Assembly: GCA_002307145.1 (NCBI GenBank)
Contig: DBTR01000064.1
Location: 1 to 25,539 of the forward strand
DNA: 25,539 nucleotides
Direction: 5' to 3'
DNA from: Rhodospirillum sp. UBA1311
Lineage (GTDB): Bacteria > Pseudomonadota > Alphaproteobacteria > Rhodospirillales > Rhodospirillaceae
Each line of letters begins with the position of its first letter. Within the stretch, counting starts at the first letter, position 1. Of this stretch, positions 15,067 through 21,615 are shown piece by piece. Position numbers and translations under genes: made by a program. The notes under the pieces are model-generated. The model had not been told where the DNA came from. It searched no databases and was given only the letters and a program-made list of their open reading frames with translations.

Positions 15067-15975
15067 ATGGAATTGGCGTGGCTGGAAGATTTTCTCGCGC
15101 TTTCGGTAACCTTGAACTTCTCGCGCGCGGCGGAGGCGCGGAATGTCACGCAGTCCGCGTTCAGCCGCCGCATTCGCAATCTGGAGTTGTGGGTCGGCGC
15201 ACGTCTGGTCGACCGGTCCGTCTATCCCGCGACCTTGACGCCGGCGGGGATCGGCTTTCGCGCGTTCGCCGACGACATGGTGCGCGAGCTTTACCAGGCG
15301 CGCGACGAGGCGCAGGGGCGGAGCGCCGGAAAAGGCGCGGTGATCGACTTCGCCGCGCTCCACACCCTGGCGCTCGCATTCTTCCCGGCCTGGATTCGCC
15401 GCATGGAGGAGAGCCTCGGGCCGCTCAAGACCCGGATGGCGGCGACCAACGTCCACGACTGCATCGACGCGCTGGCCTCCGGCGGCTGCGACCTGATGCT
15501 TTGCTACAGCCACCCGATCGTGCCGACGGCGGTCGATTCGAGCCGTTTTCCGTCGTTGCGGCTGGCGCGCGACCGGGTGTTGCCGGTGTGTGCCCCAGAC
15601 CCTGACGGCAAACCGATTTTCGGCCTCGGGCAAGGCGCCGCCGCGCCCTATCTCTGCTACACCCCCGACAGTTTCCTCGGCCGCGTGGTGCAGGTGATCG
15701 TCGACCGCGAGGGGATCGGCGGCCGCCTCGACTTCTGCTACGAAAACTCGATGTCGGAAGCGCTGAAAGCCGCCGCCCTGGAGCAGCAGGGAATCGCATG
15801 GCTGCCCGAGAGCGCGATCCGCCGCGAGATGGCCGAGGGGCGGCTGGTGGCGGTCGGCGACGCACGGCTGACGATGAGCATGGACATCCGCCTTTATCGC
15901 GCAGTCGAGCGCAACCGCAAGGAGGTGCAGCGGCTGTGGTCCGCAGCGGTGCGGTACGCCGGGGAAAACACATAA
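15067..15975 (+). CDS. LysR family regulator, HypT/YjiE-like
   Basis: A 302-residue LysR-type regulator. The winged HTH (about 1-62) reads WLEDFLALSVTLNFSRAAE then NVTQSAFSRRIRNLE. The effector domain (about 92-295) closely follows E. coli HypT (YjiE) landmarks: ALHTLALAFFPAWIRRM, LPVCAPDPDG, SMSEALKAAALEQQGIAWLP and EGRLVAV. HypT is the hypochlorite-responsive regulator, but the wider subfamily often sits beside amino-acid genes, so the signal here is open. ATG 15067 is preferred over the in-frame ATG 15040 because GGAGG lies 7 bases upstream and the HTH starts there. It is divergent from the Asp/Glu racemase gene, implying control of that gene and of itself through the box at 15007. Confidence 0.9.
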   Translation: MELAWLEDFLALSVTLNFSRAAEARNVTQSAFSRRIRNLELWVGARLVDRSVYPATLTPAGIGFRAFADDMVRELYQARDEAQGRSAGKGAVIDFAALHTLALAFFPAWIRRMEESLGPLKTRMAATNVHDCIDALASGGCDLMLCYSHPIVPTAVDSSRFPSLRLARDRVLPVCAPDPDGKPIFGLGQGAAAPYLCYTPDSFLGRVVQVIVDREGIGGRLDFCYENSMSEALKAAALEQQGIAWLPESAIRREMAEGRLVAVGDARLTMSMDIRLYRAVERNRKEVQRLWSAAVRYAGENT

Positions 15976-16041
15976 AATCGTATGCAAGGATCTCGAAACC
16001 ATTGAGGCGATCCCCACATGGGAGGTTCCACCATTGGTTTA

Positions 16042-16062
16042 GGATGCCGGTGGACGGCATCC
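16042..16062 (+). other. Perfect stem-loop upstream of the HD-GYP gene
   Basis: GGATGCCG (16042-16049), 5-nt loop, CGGCATCC (16055-16062), in the 112-base gap after the LysR gene and 25 bases before the HD-GYP start. No T tract follows. It may be a leader hairpin, an operator or a weak terminator. Confidence 0.4.
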
Positions 16063-16087
16063 GGTTGGGGCGGGACCTTCGCGGCAG

Positions 16088-17902
16088 ATGACGGCGTTTT
16101 TCCGGGTTTTCAGTTTGGTTCTGGGTTTGGTTGGGTGGGGGGCCGACGCCGCAGTCGCGCAAGACTGCGAACCGGCGCGGACGATTCTCGTCATCCACTC
16201 CTACGCACCGGATTACTCCTGGACCCAGGCGCAGAACGAGGGCATCACCCGCGCCTTCGCCGCGCAGGCCTGCGCCCCCCGGGTGCGGATCGAGTATCTT
16301 GATTCGAAATTCGTGCAGACCGAGGCCTACTTCGCCGAGCTGGCCCAGATCCTCGCCTCGAAATACCAGGGCGCGCAGATCGACGGCGTGATCACCACCG
16401 ACAACTCCGCCTTCGACTTCGTGCAGAATTACGGCCGGGGGATCTTCGGCGCGGCGCCGACGGTTTCGGGCGGCCTCAACGCCTTCAACCGCACCCCGCC
16501 GCGTCCGCCGGTGGTCGCGGCCCTGCCCGAGATCGCCGACCATGTCGGCACCCTGCGGCAGGCCTACAGCCAGAACCCGACGGCGCGCGACGTCTACGCG
16601 ATCGTCGACACCACCGTCACCGGCGTCGCGATCGCGACGGAAATCCGCGACGACATGAAGCTCGCCAAGCTGCCGCTCACCCTCCACATGCTCGAAAACC
16701 TCACTCTTGAGGAAATCGAGACCGAGGTCGCGGCGCTGCCCGCCGACGCGATCGTCTACCTCGTGCCGTTCTTCCGCGACGCCGCCAACCAGGCCTACGC
16801 CGAGGGCGAGGTGGCGCGCCGCGTCGCCGCCGCCACCAAGGCGCCGGTCTATGCCTCCTGGGCGTCCGAGGTCCAGAACGGCGTGGTCGGCGGGCGCACG
16901 ATCACGGGCATGCGGCTTGGCGAGGAGGCGGCGCAGGCGCTCACCCGCTGGCTCGACGGCGCGGCCTACGCGGTGCCGCTGCCGGTCCACCCGCCCTACG
17001 TCGACCTCTACGACGACGCCGCACTGAAGCGCCACCACATCGACGAAAGCCTGCTGCCCGCCGATGCGACGATCCTCAACCGGCCTCCGACGCTCTGGGA
17101 GCGCCACAGCAACATCCTCATTCCCGCCGCCGGGGTGATCGTCGTGCTCGGCGCGCTCCTGGGGCTTGCGGTGCAGACCCTGCGCGGCCAACGGCTGATC
17201 AATACCTCGAACGCGCGGGTGCTGGCGATGAACCGCGAGGTGATCGAAACCCAGCGCGAAGTGGTGGTGACGCTCGGCGAGGTGATCGAGGCACGCTCGC
17301 TCGAAACCGCAAACCACGTCCACCGCGTCGCCGCGATCTCGCGTTTCCTCGGCGGCAAGGCGGGAATGACCGCCGAGGACCTCGACATTCTCGAAGGCGC
17401 GTCGCCGCTGCACGACGTCGGCAAGATCGGCATCCCCGAGGAGATCCTCGCCAAGCCCGGCAAGCTAACGCCCGAGGAGTTCGAGGTGATCAAGACCCAC
17501 ACCACGATCGGCCAGCGCATCCTCAAGAACTCCACCCGAACCTTGATGCACGCCGCCTGCACCATCGCCTACGAGCACCACGAGCGCTGGGACGGCAAGG
17601 GCTACCCGCGCGGCCTCAAGGCCGAGGAAATCCACCTGATGGCGCGGATCACCATGCTCGCCGACGTCTACGACGCGCTTCTCTCCGAACGCTGCTACAA
17701 GCCCGCATGGCCGGAATCCGAGGCCCTCGCGTTCATCCTGGGCGAGCGCGGCGCGATGTTCGACCCGGCTCTGGTGGATGTCCTGATCGACAACGTCGCC
17801 GAGGTGCGGGCGATCCGCGAGGCGCTCGCCGACGATCCGGAGTCCCGCGTGCGGTTTTGCGGACCGCCGCGGGCCCCTGCCCAAGCGCCGACGTCGACCT
17901 GA
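16088..17902 (+). CDS. Sensor HD-GYP c-di-GMP phosphodiesterase with periplasmic ABC-type ligand-binding domain
   Basis: A 604-residue membrane protein. Signal peptide about 1-24; periplasmic domain about 30-310 of the ABC substrate-binding type used as a sensor (ILVIHSYAPDYSWTQAQNEG is characteristic); TM about 341-363; a short linker helix; then a C-terminal HD-GYP domain. The metal and catalytic set is complete: HVHRVA, LHDVGKIGIP (His442-Asp443), KTHTTIGQRIL, YEHHERWDGKGYP (Gly-Tyr-Pro 505-507) and LADVYDAL. It is therefore predicted to hydrolyse c-di-GMP to pGpG or GMP in response to an unknown small periplasmic ligand. The ribosome binding site is weak, so the start could shift slightly. 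It is the gene immediately upstream of the iron-sulfur/flavoprotein/NuoF-like operon. Confidence 0.92.
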   Translation: MTAFFRVFSLVLGLVGWGADAAVAQDCEPARTILVIHSYAPDYSWTQAQNEGITRAFAAQACAPRVRIEYLDSKFVQTEAYFAELAQILASKYQGAQIDGVITTDNSAFDFVQNYGRGIFGAAPTVSGGLNAFNRTPPRPPVVAALPEIADHVGTLRQAYSQNPTARDVYAIVDTTVTGVAIATEIRDDMKLAKLPLTLHMLENLTLEEIETEVAALPADAIVYLVPFFRDAANQAYAEGEVARRVAAATKAPVYASWASEVQNGVVGGRTITGMRLGEEAAQALTRWLDGAAYAVPLPVHPPYVDLYDDAALKRHHIDESLLPADATILNRPPTLWERHSNILIPAAGVIVVLGALLGLAVQTLRGQRLINTSNARVLAMNREVIETQREVVVTLGEVIEARSLETANHVHRVAAISRFLGGKAGMTAEDLDILEGASPLHDVGKIGIPEEILAKPGKLTPEEFEVIKTHTTIGQRILKNSTRTLMHAACTIAYEHHERWDGKGYPRGLKAEEIHLMARITMLADVYDALLSERCYKPAWPESEALAFILGERGAMFDPALVDVLIDNVAEVRAIREALADDPESRVRFCGPPRAPAQAPTST

Positions 17903-17937
17903 CTTAGGTCCTGTGGCTCCCAAGTCTTTGGTTGGCG

Positions 17938-17967
17938 TTGACGGCAAGGCTGGAACGCCTCTACCCT
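17938..17967 (+). promoter_or_regulatory. Candidate sigma-70 promoter for the oxidoreductase operon
   Basis: TTGACG (17938-17943) and TACCCT (17962-17967) with an 18-base spacer, 32 bases upstream of the iron-sulfur protein start and downstream of the HD-GYP stop. The -35 is strong and the -10 is partial. Confidence 0.4.
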
Positions 17968-17999
17968 GAGCCCGACATTTTCGGTTGTCCGAGGTGACG

Positions 18000-18647
18000 A
18001 TGAGCGACGACAACGTATCCCTGGTGATCGACGGCCGTGCGGTTTCCGCGCCGCCGACCGCCTCGATCATCCAGGCGTTTTCCCTCTCCGGCGGCGCGCT
18101 GGTGTCCAACGTTGGCTGCATGGGCCAGGGAGTCTGCGGCTCCTGCCGCTGCATGGTGCGGCGCGATGGCTCCCGCGACGTAACCATGGAACTCGGCTGC
18201 GAGACCCCGGTCGAGGCCGGGATGCAGGTCGCCTTCGTCTCCTACTTCCAGCCGAAGCGCCCGCACGTCTACGACCTCGAAGCGCTGACCGACAGCTGGC
18301 AGATTTTGGATGCGATGGACGAGACCTTTCCGCAGGCGAAATCCTGCCGCCACTGCGGCGGCTGCGACCGCGCCTGCCCGCGCGGCCTCGACGTGCAGAA
18401 GGGCGTGGAATACGCGGTGCTAGGCGACGTCCAGGCGGCGCGCGAAGTGTTCACCGAGTGCATCATGTGCAACCTCTGCACCCTCGCGTGCCCCGAGCGC
18501 ATCCGCCCCAACCACCTTGGCTTGTTCATCCGCCGCGCGCTGGCGGCACTCACCCTGCGGCCGCAGGAGCTGATGCGCCGCCTGCGCCAGATCGAGAACG
18601 GCACGCTGACCGTCGACACCTCCACCGTCGACGACACCCGCAGCTAG
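18000..18647 (+). CDS. SdhB/FrdB-like iron-sulfur protein ([2Fe-2S] + 2 x [4Fe-4S])
   Basis: A 215-residue electron-transfer subunit. The N-terminal ferredoxin-like part has Cys40, Cys46, Cys49 and distal Cys67 (GCMGQGVCGSC, then LGCETP), suiting a [2Fe-2S] cluster. The C-terminal part has two CxxCxxCxxxCP sites at Cys116/119/122/126 and Cys154/157/160/164. SdhB/FrdB normally has [2Fe-2S], [4Fe-4S] and [3Fe-4S]; here both later sites have the full [4Fe-4S] pattern. GAGG five nt before ATG 18000 fixes the start. The flavoprotein gene follows after 10 bases. The protein probably carries electrons between the NuoF-like NADH/FMN subunit and the flavoprotein (inference). There is no TM segment. 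Confidence 0.88.
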   Translation: MSDDNVSLVIDGRAVSAPPTASIIQAFSLSGGALVSNVGCMGQGVCGSCRCMVRRDGSRDVTMELGCETPVEAGMQVAFVSYFQPKRPHVYDLEALTDSWQILDAMDETFPQAKSCRHCGGCDRACPRGLDVQKGVEYAVLGDVQAAREVFTECIMCNLCTLACPERIRPNHLGLFIRRALAALTLRPQELMRRLRQIENGTLTVDTSTVDDTRS

Positions 18648-18657
18648 GAGACGCCCC

Positions 18658-20286
18658 GTGACCGCGATTCCCTATGCCGAGGCGCTCGACCGCTACCGCG
18701 CCAACGCGGGCGGCTTCCCGCTCCGGCCCGACGACGCGACGATTGCCGAGCTGATCGCCGCCTACCACCCCGACAGCACCGGCGGCAAGGCGATCCCCCT
18801 GAAGATCGGCGTCAACGCCGGGATGCTCTGCCAGCCCCAGGTCGCGGCGCTGCTGCAGACCAACGCGCTGATCGAGGACGTCGACATCGCCGGGGCGGAA
18901 ATCCTCAACACCGACATTCTCGTGATCGGCGGCGGCGGCGCGGGCGCGGCGGCGGCGCTGACCGCAGCAGGCGAAGGCGCGCGGGTGATCCTCGCGACCA
19001 AGCTGCTCTTGGGCGATTCCAACACGGTGATGGCGGAAGGCGGCATCCAGGCGGCGGTCGGCGACGACGACAGCCCGCAACGCCACTTCGAGGACACCTT
19101 CAAGGCCGGTCACCGCGCCGCGGACAAGGAACTGGTGGCGCAATTGGCGCTCGACGGGCCCGACGTGATCCGCTGGCTGATCAAGCTCGGCATGTCGTTC
19201 GACGTGGTCGGCCACCGCCCCTTCGGCGGCACCTTGAAGCGCAAGACCCCGGGCGGCGCGACCGCGCCCCGCATCCTGTCCTACCGCGACTTCACCGGCC
19301 TCGAAATGATGCGGGTGTTGCGCGAGGCGGTCGGCCTGCACCGCGGCATCCAGGTGATGGACCGCAGCCCGGCGGTGGAATTGCTCTCCGACGAACGCGG
19401 CGGCTGCGCCGGTGCGGTGGTCTATTCGCTGGAGCACCACCGCTTCGTCCTCGTCCGGGCGCGGCGCACCATCCTCGCCACCGGCGGCAGCGGCCGCCTG
19501 CACCTCAATGGCTTCCCCACCTCGAACCACTACGGCGCGACCGCCGACGGCCTGGTGCTCGCCTACCGCATGGGCGCGAAACTGCGCGAAATGGACAGCT
19601 TCCAGTATCACCCCACCGGCATCGCCCATCCGGCCCACCTCGCGGGCGGGCTGGTTTCGGAAGCGGCGCGTTCGGAAGGCGCGAAGCTGGTCAATGGCCT
19701 CGGCGAGCGCTTCATCGACGAATTGAAGCCGCGCGACGTGGTGGCGAGCGCGATCCTGCGCGAAATCCAGGAAGGCCGGGGCGTCAGCCGCGACGGCCAG
19801 ACCGGCGTCTTCCTCGACGTGCCGGGTCTGGTGGCGGCAAAGCCCGGCATTCTCGAAACCACCCTGATCTCCCTCGCCCACCTCGCGAAGAAGTGCCGCA
19901 TCGACCCGACCGCCGAGCCGCTCCTGGTGACGCCGACGCTGCACTACCAGAACGGCGGCGTCGCGATCGACACGCACGGCCAGTCATCGGTGCCCGGCCT
20001 GTTCTGCGTCGGCGAGATCTCGGGCGGCATCCACGGCCGCAACCGGATGATGGGCAACGCGCTGCTCGACATCATCAGCTTCGGCCGCCGCGCCGGGGCG
20101 CACGCGGCGGAAGCCCGCGCCGAGGCGTATTCGAGCCGCGCCGGGATCGGCCACATCCACGACTGGCAACGCCAGCTCACCCTGGCCGACCTGCCCCTCG
20201 ACGCGCGTGGACCGCACGTCTTCCCCGATTACGGCAATTTCGATTTGGTCGCGGACGCGGGGATCGGTCCCCGCGCGGCAGAGTGA
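18658..20286 (+). CDS. Fumarate reductase/succinate dehydrogenase-type flavoprotein subunit
   Basis: A 542-residue FAD protein of the SdhA/FrdA/NadB superfamily. An unusual N-terminal extension of about 85 residues precedes the dinucleotide fold (GGGGAGAAA, 91-99). The usual histidyl-FAD site is SNTVMAEGG (121-129): the covalent His is Asn122, so FAD is probably bound non-covalently. Dicarboxylate-site residues of the family are kept: FQYHPTG (His318), ARSEGA (Arg338, equivalent of the FrdA proton-shuttle Arg), HYQNGG (His429) and NRMMGNAL (Arg463). A fumarate-, succinate- or aspartate-like substrate is therefore likely. The start is GTG with AGGAG overlapping the upstream stop. L-aspartate oxidase is a less likely identity given the Fe-S and NuoF-like partners. 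Confidence 0.88.
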   Translation: MTAIPYAEALDRYRANAGGFPLRPDDATIAELIAAYHPDSTGGKAIPLKIGVNAGMLCQPQVAALLQTNALIEDVDIAGAEILNTDILVIGGGGAGAAAALTAAGEGARVILATKLLLGDSNTVMAEGGIQAAVGDDDSPQRHFEDTFKAGHRAADKELVAQLALDGPDVIRWLIKLGMSFDVVGHRPFGGTLKRKTPGGATAPRILSYRDFTGLEMMRVLREAVGLHRGIQVMDRSPAVELLSDERGGCAGAVVYSLEHHRFVLVRARRTILATGGSGRLHLNGFPTSNHYGATADGLVLAYRMGAKLREMDSFQYHPTGIAHPAHLAGGLVSEAARSEGAKLVNGLGERFIDELKPRDVVASAILREIQEGRGVSRDGQTGVFLDVPGLVAAKPGILETTLISLAHLAKKCRIDPTAEPLLVTPTLHYQNGGVAIDTHGQSSVPGLFCVGEISGGIHGRNRMMGNALLDIISFGRRAGAHAAEARAEAYSSRAGIGHIHDWQRQLTLADLPLDARGPHVFPDYGNFDLVADAGIGPRAAE

Positions 20287-20294
20287 GGCAGAGG

Positions 20295-21545
20295 ATGACC
20301 GGCATCAAACAGGTTCTGCTCGACCCCGCGATCCAGATCGGCGCGGACCTCACCACGTGGCTCAGCCTCGGTGGCGGCGACGGTCTCAAGGCGGCGATCG
20401 CCAGCCCTGCGGGCGCGCTCGACACGGTGCGCGACTCCGGCCTGCGCGGCATGGGCGGCGCGGGCTTTCCGACCTCGCGCAAGTGGGAAATGCTGATCGC
20501 GAGCGAAGCGCACGACAAGGCGATCGTCTGCAACGGCAACGAGGACGAGCCCGGCACCTTCAAGGACCGCCACCTCCTCGAACATACGCCGCACCAGGTG
20601 ATCGAGGGCGGCCTGATCGCCGCCGTCGCCACCGGCACCAACCAGCTGTTCTTCTACATCAACCCGCACCACACCAAGGGCTTGGCCGCGATGCGCCGCG
20701 CCGTCGAGCAGTGGCTGGTGCACGACCTGCTGCAGGCGGCACAGGCCGCGATCGGCAAGTCGATCAAGCTCGCCGTGGTGGAAAGCTCGGGCCTCTACAT
20801 CGGCGGCGAGGAAACCGCGGTGATCTCGACGATCGAGGGCGGCTTCCCGTTCCCGCGCCGCAAGCCGCCGTTCCCGGCGCAATCCGGCGTGTTCGGCGCG
20901 CCGACGGTGATCAACAACGTCGAAACCCTGGCCAACCTGCCGCACATCCTCGCCCACGGCGCGGCCTGGCACCGCGCCAACGGCATCGGCGACGCGGTCG
21001 GCACCAAGCTCTATTCGCTCTCGGGCGACGTGCTGCGCCCCGGGCTCTACGAACTGCCGATGGGCTCCTCGCTCCACGATCTCGTCTTCGTGCACGGCAT
21101 GGGGATGCTCTCGGGCAAGGAATTCAAGGCGGTGTTCACCGGCGGGCCGTCCAATACCCTGCTCACCAAGAAGGACCTCGACGTCGCGCTCGACTTCGAC
21201 TCGGTGCGGGCGCGCAACTCCCGCCTCGGCACCGGCGCGATGATCGTGATCTCCGAGGGCACCAGCATCGTGCGCAAGATTTCCGAATACATGGACTTCT
21301 TCGCCAATGGTTCCTGCGGCCAATGCCCGCCGTGCAAGAGCGGCACCTACCAGCTCTCGCGCATCCTCAACCGCATCGACGCGGGCGACGGCTCGGACGG
21401 CGACCTCGCCGCGTTGGAAAACCTCTGCAGCATCCTGCCGGGTTGCGGCCGTTGCGCGCTGATCGACGGCGCGGTGACGGTGGTGGAAAGCTCGCTCTCG
21501 ACCTTCCGCAACGAATACGTGTCTTCCATCCGCCGTCGCGACTGA
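20295..21545 (+). CDS. NuoF-like NADH/FMN-binding iron-sulfur subunit
   Basis: A 416-residue homologue of the complex I 51-kDa subunit. The FMN/NADH Rossmann-like part has GLRGMGGAGFPTSRKW, CNGNEDEPGTFKDR and YIGGEETAVISTIEG. An SLBB domain follows (about 235-300, LSGDVLRPGLYELPMG), and the C-terminal [4Fe-4S] site has Cys341, Cys344, Cys347 (SCGQCPPCKSG) and Cys387 (RCALIDG). It oxidises or reduces NAD(H) through FMN. No other nuo gene is present, and the NuoE-like [2Fe-2S] partner is missing, so it is not complex I. It is 8 bases after the flavoprotein gene with GGCAGAGG just before its ATG, making it the third gene of the operon. The likely job is NAD(H) coupling for the flavoprotein (inference). 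Confidence 0.9.
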   Translation: MTGIKQVLLDPAIQIGADLTTWLSLGGGDGLKAAIASPAGALDTVRDSGLRGMGGAGFPTSRKWEMLIASEAHDKAIVCNGNEDEPGTFKDRHLLEHTPHQVIEGGLIAAVATGTNQLFFYINPHHTKGLAAMRRAVEQWLVHDLLQAAQAAIGKSIKLAVVESSGLYIGGEETAVISTIEGGFPFPRRKPPFPAQSGVFGAPTVINNVETLANLPHILAHGAAWHRANGIGDAVGTKLYSLSGDVLRPGLYELPMGSSLHDLVFVHGMGMLSGKEFKAVFTGGPSNTLLTKKDLDVALDFDSVRARNSRLGTGAMIVISEGTSIVRKISEYMDFFANGSCGQCPPCKSGTYQLSRILNRIDAGDGSDGDLAALENLCSILPGCGRCALIDGAVTVVESSLSTFRNEYVSSIRRRD

Positions 21546-21615
21546 TAGGACTTCCTGCCCCGCCAGGGTTGCCGTACACTTGCCCCTCCAGTTCGTATTC
21601 AGAGGGGAAACACCG

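Noticed and set aside
15976..16087. Possible c-di-GMP riboswitch in the leader of the HD-GYP gene
   Set aside because: The region has a neat 8-bp hairpin but none of the conserved GEMM-I or GEMM-II core sequence.
18658..20286. L-aspartate oxidase (NadB), suggested by the superfamily and the missing covalent histidine
   Set aside because: No nadA or nadC is nearby, there is an 85-residue N-terminal extension, and it sits between Fe-S and NADH subunit genes. A NadB-like activity is not fully excluded.
20295..21545. The NuoF-like gene as part of respiratory complex I
   Set aside because: No nuoE, nuoG or membrane subunit genes are nearby, and the gene is coupled to a flavoprotein and Fe-S protein instead.
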